A DNA stretch of 64,000 nt from Thamnaconus septentrionalis (GCA_009823395.1 CM020513.1:8571001-8635000), one strand, 5' to 3'. Counted from the first letter of the stretch, positions 22,928 to 62,432 are shown. The notes: generated by a model from the sequence alone, not told the origin. A program made the numbers and translations.

Positions 22928-24197
22928 TAAATATATATATATCTGTGCCAGGTTCCTGCCTCCTGGAATTACTGCTCATGCCGTGCTGCATAAAAAATGC
23001 ATTTAATCATTGTGTCTGGTTTTCTCTATTCATCTTTCTTTTCTCAGGATTTGTTGACTGAAGCTCGTAACAGACTTGCAGTGATTGCCAAGGATCCTGA
23101 CAATTACTCCATCCTCTTGGAAGGCCTGGTGCTGCAGGTAAAGCTCGTGATTTTTCCTTGTGGACAACATGACACATTTCATTAGCTTGTTGACTTATTG
23201 TGTGTTTTCAATCAAACCTGTTTATTGTGCCCAGGGTTTCTATCAACTACTGGAAGCCAAGGTCACTGTCCGCTGCCGACAGCAGGATCTGGAACTGGTT
23301 CAGGTAAGGTTGGGCGTACTATGGTCACTTATGATTTCATTTTCTTTAAAGATACAATTAATTATTACTAAAGCTCTGCCATATACACATATATTTATTT
23401 TCATGTTGTGTTTTAATGCTTGACAGGCCGCCGTCAACAGGAGCATCAAAACGTACAAAGAGTCAGTGAAGAGTAATATAGTTGTCAGAATCGACCAGGA
23501 GCGATTTCTACCCGCAGACATGTAAGATGATTTTGCCACATTTACTTTTTTAACATTGTGATTATATTGGAAAAGTTAGAAGATAAACTAAATTTTAAGC
23601 TCTGTTTTAACAAATATGGGGTCTTCTCTTTGTTTTGCAGCTGTGGAGGAGTTGAAGTATACAATGATAATGGAAAGATAAAGGTTTCCAACACTCTGGA
23701 AAGCAGAATGGAGCTTATAGCACAGCAGGTGGAGTAAACTTGTCCAGCGGTACCTATGATATATTTGCGTAGTATGTAGTTCATACTCTTTGCCACTGGA
23801 GGGCAGAGCAGTCCACATGGTTCTGTTAACGCAATTGACTTAAAGTACATTTAAAAGGGACAGAAGTGAGAAAGATTTAACTCATAATTCACAAAGCAGA
23901 CAGCAGGGATATCTAGCATAGTCAATATACATTAAGCTGCCTTATTATGTCTAGATAAGCGTGCCATCAATGTTTACATAGTAAACTAACCCATTGATGT
24001 TTGAATTGATTTTAATTTTGAATTTAGTTGGAATTTAGTTAGTTTGAATTTAATACTTGTCATTGTCTGTAAGAAATACAAGTATGCATTGCCCTATTAA
24101 AACTACCCATTTCATGTGATTGTACGTTTAACAGATGATGCCGGAGGTCAGAGTGAGCTTGTTTGGCGCCAACCCCAACCGCAGGTTCATGGATTAA
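21639..24197 (+). CDS. atp6v1e1: V-type proton ATPase subunit E1
   Basis: Subunit E forms, with subunit G, the peripheral stalks of the V-ATPase V1 sector, which acidifies endosomes, lysosomes and secretory vesicles. Exons: 21639-21671, 22087-22152, 22255-22364, 22592-22658, 23048-23137, 23235-23303, 23427-23521, 23641-23728, 24135-24197. They join in frame to exactly 226 aa, the human length. The start [20 protein letters not shown] differs from human by one residue. The long N-terminal helix ([45 protein letters not shown]) is near-identical, and the globular end has [26 protein letters not shown] and [20 protein letters not shown]. The middle region ([14 protein letters not shown]) is the most diverged, as usual for the family. 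Teleosts may have duplicates; I cannot tell which copy this is. Poly(A) signal at 24339. Confidence 0.95.
22854..22942. repeat. (AT)n microsatellite
   Basis: About 90 bases of nearly uninterrupted AT dinucleotides in the intron before atp6v1e1 exon 5, with interruptions (TATATTATA, AAATATAAATA) towards the end. Confidence 0.9.
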
Positions 24198-24338
24198 TAG
24201 TGGATTTGAAGAGCAGATCAAACACAGGTGGAATATATACAATGTGACCTCAAATCATCATCACAGTGAATATGAATATGTGCCATTGCCTACTTAACTT
24301 CAGGGGTTAAAATTAATCCTGATTTACTTTTTGATATG

Positions 24339-24344
24339 AATAAA
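24339..24344 (+). terminator. atp6v1e1: Poly(A) signal of atp6v1e1
   Basis: AATAAA, 142 bases after the stop codon. A T-rich tract follows at 24364. Confidence 0.6.
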
Positions 24345-27146
24345 ATGCAACAGATGTCCTCATGTTTTTTTTTTTTTTTTTTTTTAACAAGGAGCCAAAT
24401 AATAAGTCAACAAATGTACTTATGTTTAAGTTACATCTCATTTTGCAATTGCAACAGTGTTTTAATGAGACTGTTTTAAATTGCATTATGTTTCAAGAAT
24501 GGTTTCTGTTGCACACTTTTGCGAAATCCGTTGCTTTACTGCTTGACTGAAGTTATTATCAGCAGCACATCTTGGTCTCCAAAGTTGTGAGTCAAGCATT
24601 TTTTGAGACTTTGGTTTTATAATCATGTGGGATTTTAATTTAGGTTTGCAAATCTATGTTTTTTTTAATAGTTTTCAAACCACTGGAACCAAAGAAATAA
24701 ATGTGTTGCAGCAAAAATCCACATTTTTACACGTCTTTATTTACACTTGCAAACAGTTGTCAGGCTATGTTCGTGCTACAGTGAGAAATATTACGTAGTA
24801 GCCTAGGTACACTAGCCATGTCGAAATTCAGTTTTGCATTAAAAATGTAAAAAAAAAAAAGAGAAAAAGTTTTTAGTGCCACCCAGTGGACTTAGGTTTT
24901 GGCCAGCAGTTGGCGAAAGAAGGTGCCAAACTCCCCTCATGGGTGCATAGAATCGACTCAAATCAATATTCCCCACAACACCAATTCAAACGAGTTCATT
25001 TAAGACTTGACAGTTCCAATGCTTTACGAACTACCAGCATTGATAAGGCCTTAATTAAATTTTTCGTAAATTATTGTGCGCACATCGTCGAAATCGTCTT
25101 GGATCATAACAACTCTGGTCCTCCGGTCGCTCTTTCAAGCCATCCGAGCTGCCGAGCAGATGTCCAGGCTACAGGGCGAGCGGCCAGGCGGTCGAAACCT
25201 GTGGCTCTCAGGCAGGAAGTGAGCTGTGTGTTAGGGTATATTGTACGCTAATACAGGGATTAAAGCATTACCATCAGATTAACGACAGACCTTCGAGATA
25301 GAGACGGGCAGCAACCTGCAATCCAATGAGAGAGTTTAAGATTACAACCCTGACCCTCACGGATGGAGTGGGCGTCGTGGATAACGGCCAGGCAGGACAA
25401 GCTCCAGCTCAATGATTTGACTTTGTTGTGGAAAATAAACCTTCCTCGCTGCTTTAAATAAACACTCTAAATTATTTGCTGCTTTAAATACAATACAAGG
25501 GCCTGATGAGAACTACAGTACACAGGGAACCCCTTCTTTGCACAAAGCCTTCACAGCGTTAAAAAAAAAACAACAACTTCTTCTTACTTCCTCTTGTATC
25601 ATGTTTTCAATAGTCTAAGTACTGGATTGCAGCCTGAGAAATATTGCCTGCCATGAGGTATGATGGAACTAGATGGCACTTGTGGTGCTTTAAGCAACAG
25701 GAGAACGCCTCAGAAAATCACCACAGCCTCGTCTCTCTTTCCAAAGACCAGAAAAAATGAAGTCACACCACACGAGATTTACACTCTATGAGGTTAAAAT
25801 GCACGTAATAGCTGACGATAAAGCTAATTAAAGTATGTAATACTACTGGCGACGCTAGGAGACGATGGTGGGTGGTAAGTGTATTATTTACACACCAATA
25901 GGAAGACAAGGAGCTGCAGCATCCTGTCTGAAATAGTTACAAAAATCTGATTAGTCTGACTGAAACAAGCAAGACGGCAGACTAGGTCTGTTCAGTCACA
26001 CTTTTAAGTCCTTTTTAGATAGTCTAAGCCAGCGTTTCTCAACTGGTGGGTCGTGACCCAAAAGTGGGTCACGGAGCTGTTTTGATTGGGTCACAGCTTT
26101 GTGGGTTTTAAAAGGGATTTTAAAATATATGTACTTATAGAGAAAATGCACACACAATTCAATTAAAACATTTCAATAATTTGTTTACTAGACATAATGA
26201 AGAACATAGGTTAGCGTTTTTATTTTTGAAATATAAAATAAGTGTTGTGGAATAAATAGGGGGCATCTGACATTGTAAAAAATTTGTTATCTACCTACTC
26301 CTAATTAAATACAGGGCCACTATTACCAGTGTGCGCTTTAATGATGGAACGCTTTTATTTCCATTCTTTGTGTCCTGATCAGTATCCACATGAGTCATCA
26401 GGAGAACATGCGGGCTGCTGATTTCAACGCTTCTAAATCATGACAGCATGACAACAGAAGAGAGAGCAAGAGGGGTCACGGCCTAATATGTGCGTTGCGC
26501 GACACGACAAGAGGAGTTCTTTTTCTTTGACATGGGGACAAGCTGCCAACTATTGAATGCTGACAAGTATTGATACCGTCTCACAGAAATTGTTCCAGTC
26601 CCGACACTGGTATTGATATTATCCCACTTTACGGCGACATGAGTTCAATCCAAAGGATTTGGGAAACCTTCCGTGTGGCGCGCTGGGGTCTGATAGTTCT
26701 AGAAAGAGACACTGCTGTCAAGTTTTTCAAACGGTTTCCTCTGATGCTTTGAGCACAATTGTTCCCAGCTGGCATTTCTCAAACAAAGCAATCAAAAGAA
26801 TAAAAACCAAAATAAAAACAGGATCCTGATTGAATAATCCTACCCCAGGTGAAGGGCAGGGAGGGGACAAATTTTAGCAAGCACACAGAGGCAAACCAGA
26901 CAGGACACTTCTCGACCTACGAAACCCTGTAGATACACAAGTTTAAGCCTAAAGAAGCATGATTAGTGTGAACCCTTTCGGTCCACGTGTTAGTAGGTAG
27001 TGTAGATCCTCTTCCCTCCTCCGACCTTCCCCCCTCCTTTGGTTAGTGGCCTGCTACCGCCTCTCGCCGCACTCACTGTCCATTCAGTTGCCATTCATTA
27101 CAGATCGAAGCAGCAGATAACGCGCGACGGCGACGCCGCAGCGCTG
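24345..27146. other. atp6v1e1-slc25a18 tail-to-tail interval
   Basis: No coding sequence was recognised. The part nearest 27146 is expected to be slc25a18 3' UTR, with no clear minus-strand poly(A) signal close to the stop. A hAT-type terminus begins at 26030. Open frames here (for example near 24886 and 26570) match nothing I know and lack coding character. Confidence 0.45.
26030..26270. mobile_element. hAT transposon terminal fragment
   Basis: CAGCGTTTCTCAACTGGTGG followed by GTCGTGACCCAAAAGTGGGTCACGG is the typical terminal inverted repeat of vertebrate hAT (Charlie/Zaphod-type) elements. No matching opposite end (GAGAAACGCTG) was seen, so only one end is present. The right boundary given is approximate. 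Confidence 0.6.
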
Positions 27147-29567
27147 CTATTCCAGCCAGGCCAGCACCACCTCCCCGACTCCCAGGAAGTAGACGCCTTG
27201 TGCAATGCCAAAGAGAGGAGCGATGACCAGAGCGCGGCACGTCGCCCCCTTGAGGAACGCCGCCGGCCCCTCGCGCTGCATGATGCGCCTGGGGAGAGAG
27301 GGTGACAGGGTCATCGTGCTTGTGACTTGAAGGCGCAGCGAAACGACCTCTCGCGACCTAAAGATCTTACCGTGTGCAGTCAATAATCCCCCTGTACGTG
27401 TCCTCGCCCTTGCCTTTCTGTAAGGTCTGGATACGAGTCTTTATCACTGTGCAGGTGTCAAAACACACAGAGCAAAACCCACGTCAGGACAATTAGCGGC
27501 ATGACGATGAATGCTAAAATGTAGAAGTAGTAGCAGGAAGTGGCTGTCAGCGGAATGATAGAAGATTGATCTGTTCTCCCCGATGTAAATAAAATCAAAT
27601 ATACTTGTTTGAGTAGTAGTTGTGGCTGCATCTGAGGTGACGTCTGTCTATGTCACCTCAGAAATAACTATTGTTGACACAGGAAAAGGGGCGTGGGGTG
27701 CTCTTTTTTAGCACGCTATTAGCAAGCTAATTTTAGCTTGATTCAAGCCAGTCAGTGTAGATAGTGAGGCTTTTATTTTGCAGCTTGTAGAGTTGTTGGT
27801 TTATTTTTTCTATTCTATTTGGGTAATATCTATTACTTTGAGTACAGCACATGGAGTCCCTTTCCACTAGAGTTTGGCTCACCCGCTTTTGTCCAAATTA
27901 TTATTTAGAACACGCACAAAGAAAATAATTGTGCAATAAATTGTTATTTTTTTAATGAACAATATTTTTGCTGACGATCCTCCAGTCACTTCCATTTTTT
28001 TCCCCCTTCTTTCCATGTTTTTCCATTGACTCTTTCCCACATTGATAAGTAGAATCATTTCACCTGATATATGAGGTTGTAGTCTGTGTGCCACTCACCG
28101 TCCAGCGGCGTTACAGCCACGGCTGCCACTGAACCAGCGGAACAGCCTGCCACAAAGGACTGCCATAAAGGCGCTTGGGCCTGGACGTTGCTCCCTCCCT
28201 CCCGACCCAGAGCGTTGAGGTTGGCAAACAGTGGAAAGTAGATCATCGAGAACGGGACATCTCTGAAATAAACAATGATAAAATGAAAGCATGATGACAG
28301 AGGGAGACCTTTTTTTTTTTCTTTTTTTTTAGCAGCAGCAGAGCAGCCAGACATGGCTGCAGCAAAGTATTGATCACAGCTGATTGGCAGAGGTGAAAGG
28401 AAGTACGACAAGCACACAGTACTTGTTATGCAACTGGCTCGTTAAAGCATTGATGGTGGAGCTGCAGGTCAGATGATGTGTGTTATGGAAAGCAGTAGTG
28501 TAAAGGGTGAAACATGTAATGTGCTAATCACTATATTTATGCTTTGCTCCTCTCAATAAGTTCAATGTATTGTGAACAAATGTGTGCCTGTGAGTTTGTA
28601 TGTGTGACCTCATCAAGGTGGCGCCCGCCCCTCTGTAGAGGCCTGCCAGCCCTCGGGTCTTCAGCAGCTCCACAGTGATGCGGGTGGCTGAAGTTCGCGG
28701 TGGAGGGCTGGGTCTCGCTGTGGGAGGTTCCACCAGCGAGGGAGCTGGAGAGGAAGTGGCGGCAGCAGCAGCAGCAGTAGCAGCAGGTTGGGCAGGTGCT
28801 GAAATGGGCCTCTGAGCAGCTGAGGGTCAGAGACAGTTAGGGATGAAAAATCCAAATACACATTGTTCCACTGATTGATTGATTTTCCTCACAGCTAAAC
28901 ATTTTATTTGCATACCAACATTTTTTTTTTTTTTACTAATATGCCTTATCATCATGACCATAAATTAATAACGCATTGAATAAGTCATGTGAGCAGGAAG
29001 CAGCCTTTAGAAATGTTGGGAACTAACTGACCGAGTCTTCCTGCATCCTGCAGCTGGATTTTAAGCATCTCCATGGGAGTGGTGACCACCACCTGACAGG
29101 TTCCCGCCCCGCAACCTGCTAGCACCTCCCCCCACAGGGGTAAATACCTGTGGACACAAAGTAAAGACAAAAGAAAGAAGAGAAAGGATCACGTACAAGT
29201 ACACTCTGCTGAAAAGAGAAAACCTAGCTGAAAGCACGACATGTCCTTATGCCGGTGCATAAAACGCAGCAACAAAGGCAAGTGAAAAAAGAAGATTACA
29301 TATAGAACAAAATACATCTTCCATCTAAATTTTCATTTCATTTATTCAGTGCAATTTTTTAAATTTTATTATTTTATTTGCCGATAAAGGGAACATTATG
29401 AGTATTATTAGTATTTATGGTTGCTCAAAAAAAACAAAACATGAACTAGTATGGAAATATGCTGCTATTTCCTGGCAGTAGGCCTCCATTGCTGGAAACC
29501 AAAACGTTTCCCCCATTTTCCTGCAATTTAGAGTCACATTACTGCTGTTTTTCCTTCCACTTGTTGA

Positions 29568-29608
<41 letters not shown>

Positions 29609-31673
29609 TTCAGAAGCAAAGGGATAATTGGAATGTTCTTTGGCAAGGGAAATGCGATATTTCTAAAAGCAAGCATTGATCAGCGGAACAAATTCATTTT
29701 TAAACAACAATTGGGCTAACAATAAACATTAGTATATCTGTCCTGCAGCAATATATGTACCCATCCTTAGAGAGCTTCTGTCTGAAGACGTCATTGGCAG
29801 CGAGCTTGATGGCTTTCTCTGGCGTGACCAGAGTGAGGTTGACTGCTGCACCTGGGAAAAGTGCACGACGATGACAATGATGAGCAACAGTTTCCACCTT
29901 GGTTCATAGAGAGAAGCAGTCCACTGCAGAAGCTGAGGGGCTGGAGGGCTCGCGGGGGAAACAACAATGGTGTGAGCGGCTGGATTAAGCTAATTGGCAC
30001 ACTTTTGCTGTTGTTTGTCACATTAGATTAGAAATGCAGAAAATACCTCTGTAGCATCCAAAATAGCCCTCTGAGCGAACCGTCTTTGCCAGACAATCCA
30101 GCCTTCAAGGAGAAAAAACAAACAAAAAAAAAAATATATATATATATTGTCTGTTTTATATGACCAAAATGTGCACTCTGAATATTTTCATCTGAATTGT
30201 TTTATTAATTCCTAAACTCTTTTGGAAGACAACTCGATTAAAGTTGAATAAATGATTTTTAATTGCGGATACGGTTTTTGAGTAAAATCCTTTCTATTGC
30301 CAGAGATGAAATTCATAATTGACTCATTTTTTTTTGTTGCAAGGAAAATTATATGCAGTGGGGCACTGAGAAGAGTCAGTTATCCAAGTGATTCTTTCCA
30401 TGTGACTCACGGTGGAAAACCACAGGCTAAAACTCAGGATGTCCGAACCTAAACTGCAAGTAATATTGATACCCAACAGATGTGAGCGGTTGAAATTTCA
30501 GTGTGCTTCCTTCTTTGCCAGCTAGCTAGCGGTACAACCTGGCCTTCAGCTCAGCTTGTGGCAGCTGCACGCGAAATAGCCGCTGTGTGTGTGTTTCAAT
30601 ATTTGCCAGGTCTCGATGAAAATCAGAGGATCAAAGATGCAGCTTTGCCAAGACGGCCCCATCAAAGCTCTCTCGCTGTGTGCGGGAATTCCATCCAATG
30701 TGAAACTGCATCTGAGTCGCGTTTGAACGGACAGAAACATTGCAACAAACGCTCTGAGACTATGTTTGGCTCTGCTGCTGCTGAGATTCGGTGAAAGAGG
30801 AGCCCAATAAAAACAATTGTCTGTTGCCTGATGTTCGAATAAGTGCTATGATTTTTCTTTGAAATAACACTGTGTTGTTTTCATGCTTTGAAATGACAGA
30901 TCCTTTCCTGTTTTCGGCTACTAACATCTATATTTCTGCTATGGCATTGGCACAACATGGGTGGCTAAAGAGTTAACAGTTAACAGATAACGGCTAACGA
31001 TCATAATCTGATTTAGCAATAAATCGGTTTTCTCGAGTGTCATGTAAACGTACTGGCTGTGTGGCACTGTAGTTTTCTGTTTGTTTCAGCAGAACATGCT
31101 TTACCTCACAGTAACTCTCCACACATGCCCCACGAACAGGTGTGTTCAACCAAAGTTACACATTTTAAGGTAGAAAAGCAACAAAGTGTCGCTTTAGATT
31201 TAACTTTTTTGCATGGAGAAAAGATTTTTTTCCATCAAATATAAATTTGATGTCTTTTTCCAATTAGTTTTCAAGATGTCAATCGATGACGATCAAGATC
31301 AAGTGATTTCCTGCAACAAGAGCCCCGACGGGGAGAGTTGACTCGTGCCGTGAGGAACCCGATACTCACATTCCTTTGTAGACTTGGACCCCCTGCTGGT
31401 TCTGTAGGCGGGTCTTGGCGAGGTCAATAGGAAATACACATGTCACACCAACCAGGCCTGCCACGCCCCCATTAATCAGCTTAGCGGGGAGGCTGCGAAG
31501 GGATCAACACGAACACACGGGCAGATGCACACAAACACACGCACGCACACACACACACATGCAGGCCCCCCGTGTCATCGAGCCGGCACGACACACACGG
31601 CCATGCGAGGGACACATCCGTTTGGTGTGTCCATATGGTACAATAAAGAAAGATCGGAATGAAGCGGGTGCAT

Positions 31674-31726
<53 letters not shown>

Positions 31727-31840
31727 AAGACCAATATCAACACAGCTGCTCCATTCACTAGGTGAATACACTTTGGCTGGTCTTTGTTAAGCGAAAAATG
31801 AGTGAACTGAAGTTGCTCACCTGACTTTCTTTTCGGCCAT
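27147..31840 (-). CDS. slc25a18: Mitochondrial glutamate carrier 2 (SLC25A18)
   Basis: This inner-mitochondrial-membrane carrier imports glutamate with a proton. Coding exons in transcript order: 31840-31821, 31492-31370, 30102-30047, 29851-29761, 29147-29032, 28819-28609, 28262-28099, 27446-27371, 27288-27147; all join in frame to 332 aa (human SLC25A18 315, SLC25A22 323). There are three mitochondrial-carrier repeats with signatures [16 protein letters not shown] and [68 protein letters not shown] and [20 protein letters not shown] are hallmarks of the glutamate carriers. The start [16 protein letters not shown] resembles SLC25A22, but the C-terminus and synteny point to SLC25A18. The exon at 28609-28819 encodes an Ala/Pro/Ser-rich loop longer than in mammals. 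The exon at 28819 must begin at the upstream of two AGs, giving GRLAAQRP in frame. Confidence 0.9.
28740..28795 (-). repeat. slc25a18: Coding (GCT)n-type triplet run, poly-alanine loop of slc25a18
   Basis: On the coding strand, GCT/GCC triplets encode six consecutive alanines within [16 protein letters not shown]. This loop sits between the second and third transmembrane modules, facing the matrix in the carrier fold. Triplet-slippage length variation is likely (inference). Confidence 0.75.
29569..29608. repeat. (TAA)n microsatellite
   Basis: About 13 uninterrupted TAA triplets in an slc25a18 intron. Confidence 0.95.
31677..31722. repeat. (CA)23 microsatellite
   Basis: Uninterrupted CA dinucleotides in the first coding intron of slc25a18, about 100 bases from the start-codon exon. 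Confidence 0.95.
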
Positions 31841-34800
31841 CCTTGCTTTTGGGCACCAGGCCCGCGACTCCTCTCCTTCTCCTCCACCACCCACTCCTCC
31901 TCTGGCTCTTTCCCCCTCGTCCCACCTCACACTTTGCCACGTAGACCAGTCGCCGGCTCCGACCTCACCTGTCCCCACCGCGAAACACAACCGCCGTTCC
32001 CAGATTCTCCGAATGCGTCCGATTGTATTCTTGAGGATTTTCTTATTCCCGGTAGCAGAGGGGACGTGCTCTGTTTTTCCTCCGTGGTTGGAGACCACAG
32101 GCTTTGGATCTGTGTTTCTTGGCCGGCCTCTACCATCCACTCAATCGGGCAGATTCCAAAGACAGTCTATCGCCTCTCATGAGAAACACAAAAACGTGGC
32201 TTTAAGTAATAGATCTCACAAAATAGATCATTTCAAAACTCCATATAGTCAATATTCTGGCAAATCCTGTCAAATGAGCATTTGTGACGGCAATAGAAAT
32301 TGTCAGAGGGCCAAAATGACTAATATTCCCCACCTCAGATGAAATATCAGGAAACAATAACCTGCTTTAGCCTGGCATAGTGTGAACTATAACGCCTGAC
32401 GGCCACGCCGAGACTGAACATCTTGAGTGTCTCTAATCTTTCAGCCAGAGAGGATAAGACTATTTGGTCTAGTGAGGAGGGCAGAACTGGAAATGAGGGG
32501 CTTACCCGTATTCTTTTCCCCTCGTTCGGTCTCCGGCATTTAAAAAGGACTGAAAAAAACAACAACTTTTGAATGGAAGTTGGAGATTTGTTTGACAAGG
32601 TTCTTTTATTGCTTTTCTTCCCTTTCTTTGCGCTGCCCAGCACGCCCACAACGGTCTGTACTCTCCACGTGTAACATGGAGCCCTGCTGAAACCTTAGCG
32701 CTTCACTCTCCTGCACTCATCTTGGTTTTATATTTCTTTCTCCCTCCTCCTGTAACTCACCCCTTTCCCTCAGCTCCTTAATTAATCTCTTTCTTAATCT
32801 CTCCACCTGCATTCTGTCTCTATTTTTAAGCCCCGTAAATCTTCCCTCCACTTCCTCCACTCCCACGGCTGAAACAGTCTGTTCCAGGGTGGTAAATTTC
32901 TCATTTCATTCAAGTTTCTTTTATGGAAAGCAAAGCTGTCATCACATGTACTGTCATTAATTTATTTTCTTTGCTATCTCACTGCCGCCCTGCTCCACAG
33001 TCCCGCGCATTGCTGGATCCTAGACACATTCTACGCATGCCTTCCGCTGAGCCTCTCTCTGTGAAACTTTCTTTCAGCTCAGCTTCATTCACACACAGTA
33101 GTGACCCTGCCAAAAACACAGAGAAGGGGTGCCTCACCCCAAGCCAACCTCCATCTCCCAGACCTCAGCTTCGCCCCCCCCCCACCAGAATAAACTGCAA
33201 CCAGAACACCCCCATTGCTCCCACGGCTCCACAGACATCTCTCAAACAAACCTCTCCTCCTCCTCCTCCTCCTCGCATCAGTAAGGCTCCTACCTTAGCC
33301 GGTGCATCCCGCAGACAGGATCAAGCCATCCACTTTCCTTTCACCTCAACAATGCGTGCAGCAATGTAGTGAAGCGAGAGCAATCTGAGAGAGCCAGTCG
33401 CCACTCAGGGGCCGTTGCACAAACACCAGCATTGTCCCGCAGCCCAAGTCCCTCCCTCTCGTGGTGACTCTCTGTGTGACACAGCCCCGGCAACACAGCT
33501 CTGCACTAACACAACTCGACATAAACTCATAGCCACGGAGCTGCTGCTGACACAACACGGCCCAGCAGACATAGCAGAGGGGGAGTCTCCAATTGTAAGT
33601 CAGCGTTGTCCCGTCTCCAAGAAGGTAATTCGCAATGTGAGCTGCAAGAGGGGCGGAAAAAATAAAAGAGGCTGTGCATCACTAATGAGCTCTCTATTCT
33701 ATTCGGCAGGCCGGCTATTACATAATAAGCGCTAGGAAGCCCACATGGCTTCTTCACAGACTCACAATTGACACCAAGGTAGCAGTGATAAACCAACACA
33801 GACACTGTCACTGGAGTAGTGTGTTGCTGGGGGAAAAAATAAATCATGAAGAGAATAAACTGCTGTGTAAAGGACACAGAATGATGTGAACAGACCAATG
33901 TGACCACTGTGGTGAACTCACCCTGCCCTTAGCTATTGTTTCATGTGTATTGATTGATGCATTGACTTCTACTCATGGGATTAATAATTGCTTTCAGAGT
34001 CTTGCTTTCATTTATGGTACACTTGGTTACTCTGCAGACTTTCAAAATAAGATTATACAGCATGGCGGTAATAGAACACTTTTGGTAGCCAAGTAATACT
34101 GGGGATTTACAGTCATGTGAAAGAAGGCTTGTCCAGCCAAACATGCAGGACGACATAGTAACTGCTATGGGATTATTATTAACTGACTTATTATTGCTTA
34201 ACCATGAGATAGAACAAATCTTAATTATGAGAAAAATACTTTAATGGTAGAGTAAAAAAAGCAAATGCTAGTTAATACATTTTGACCCTATTACATAAAG
34301 CTCTATATTAATTTTAATAAAGTACAGAAACATGATCATATTAATTAGACTCTTAAACCCTTTGTAATTGTTTGTAATTGTAATTTTAAATATATATGTT
34401 TTTTAACTGTATTTTTTGTGTCATACACATTTTTTAAATTACCAAATGTAATGAAAAATGGACTCTAACCTTTTATAAACCTTCATTGTTGTACGTCTAT
34501 GTCTACTTTTACTTTTGCTTTATTGGGGTAGTGGACTACTTCTGTATGAGCACCCTACTATCACAAATAACAATCTGAATGTTCTTTTCCCCCTTCCCCC
34601 TGAAGTCTAAATGCCTGAGGTTTCTCTTGTTTTAAATGTAGATTTGTTTTTAGACCACAGATAAAACACTTGTGTTTTGAATTAGGTCCTGTCAGTGGTG
34701 TTTAGGGATGTTTTTGATGAAGCGTATGGCTCCTGTTTTACATGGTAGAGGGTTTGAAGATGTGGCGATAAACTGTTCACTAGAAATATTTTTCCTCATG

Positions 34801-36825
34801 GGGCATTGATTGCCAGTGTTTTGTCAGGCTTGTCCTGTAATTATACATTTATTAAAAGTCAATGATGAAATCTTCACTTCTACCTTCTTGCCAAACTTAA
34901 GAAAAGCATCTGAAGTATATTAAAGTATTTGGAACCAGTTACTTTTCTCAACAGTCAAACTTCTCATCAGCAAATAATATCATTACACTCGTTAAACAAG
35001 TCAGTGCGGTTTAACTCTGTATTTTCAATTTTCTTTGAAGCCAAACAGCAACTTTTCAGCAGCCCAGATAATCACAACCTGACATGGCCAAACAACAACA
35101 CTGCATCTGTGGTCGGCGCCAGTTTGACACAATATTACTGCTCATTTTGGGACAGGCATTCGACAAAAGGGGAAATAATGTGTTTCAAAATCTGGGTTTT
35201 TAGTTTGTCTTTTGGTCACAGTTCCATGTTAAAAGCACTTTGAAAATGAATGGTTCAGCGGCAAAAACAAGACCCATAGTGGTCTTTTTGAAATAACTAC
35301 TGTCAATTTTAATTCAAGGACGCTAAGTTAAAGAAAAAAAAAACAAAAAACACTTGTATTTACAGACTGCACATGTAACTGTCTCTCTGAATCGCCTCCT
35401 CTTGACACCACCAACTCAATGAAAAGATTGATCGCCGAACTTGGCGTAAGCGTTCTACTCAAAAGTCACTAGGTTGTCCTGTTTACTAGCAACTTCACAG
35501 TCATGCTAACATGAAATTGTCAACACAGTAGAGCCTGGACACTGTATTCTGTTGACACAGTGGAGTATGTATGGATACACATTGTGTCATTTAAAATCTG
35601 TAAACCTGAAGGCCAACCAAAATGCATATACTGGTCGTCTCAGTGGTGATTAGTACTCTCCAAGCAATGGCTATGTTTGACCATGACACAGGAATTTCAA
35701 AGGGTCACATTTTGTTTGTAACTTCACACTGTTACATTTATTTGGTAGAGATCACTCAAACTGAAAAACAAAAATGCACACAAAAACGTGATTTATTTGA
35801 AGATTCCCACTTTTATTTCAAATTATAGTCATTTTTGAAAGGGTGACAAATAGTTGCCACAACATCAAAGCACTTTTTTTTTTCAAAGTTGTATTTTTCC
35901 AAGTGAAAAAAGGCTGACCACTAAGGTATTAGATAAGTAGAAAGGAAGGACAAATAGAAAGACTAACTTTCTGAACAGGCCTGACCGAGTTAGTCGCCTG
36001 TCTCATGACATGCACTTTCAAAAATAAAACGTTAGAGGGAGCCCCTGTGCAGGGGAACCGACCAGGCCTCGACCACGCTGTTGATGCTGAACGGTCTATG
36101 TGCAATTACAATTACTATCATTATGTACAATTACAGCTTTCATTATTACTGCAGACAATACTAATCTTTAGTGACTTACATCTGATTAGCACAATTGTTC
36201 TGTTTACATAAAAGGGTGGCCAAACGGAAGTTAATTTTAAAAGTTTAAAATGAAATATTATAAATTAAACTTATTAAATTGACATGACTTAAAACTACAC
36301 ACATGTGTACAGTTAAAAAAAAAAGAGAGCGCTAATTCCAAAATGCAACTATTGAAAAAAAAAAAAAAATTCTACTTTTTCTTTCATCAACAATTGACTC
36401 CCTTTAAACGGCGATTGCACCGACATATTAGGGGGTTCTCCTCAGAAAAGGCTTCAAACGTTTGTGTTTTTGAAGAAAAGTTTGTGAAGACGACACACAA
36501 AAAAAACCCGTCTACGAGGAGGGTCTGGTCGTATCGACTTGAGCAACACTTCAAAGCGTTACCGCGGCGGGCTACGGTTTTAATATAGATTTAAATAGTC
36601 GCTCCACCCCCTCCGCGCGTACAGTGGTATCGCCCCTCCCATCTGTTTAGCTCCGGCGGTGCGGCTCTGATTGAAGGAGATTGTGTGGGGAGATGGCAGC
36701 AGTCCGGAGCGGACGGCCCTTCCAACTTTTTGCGGATTTGTAATGTTACGGATACGTCGCGGCGCGCCCGAGAAACCACTTTCTGATGTGAGAGTCTCAC
36801 GGCGCGCTATCCCTCCTGTTCGAAA
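31841..36825. promoter_or_regulatory. slc25a18-cecr2 head-to-head intergenic region
   Basis: About 5 kb between the two start codons. 31841-32140 is expected to hold the slc25a18 leader and promoter. From about 36590 to 37100 the sequence becomes GC- and CpG-rich around the first cecr2 exon, as in a CpG-island promoter. In between, 32900-33750 is C-rich with a fortuitous open frame, and 33900-36300 is AT-rich with nothing recognised. Confidence 0.45.

Positions 36826-62432
<25,607 letters not shown>

Noticed and set aside
32923..33369. 148-residue open frame between slc25a18 and cecr2
   Set aside because: Pro/Ser/Thr-rich because the DNA is C-rich. It matches no family I know, and I see no splice or start context.
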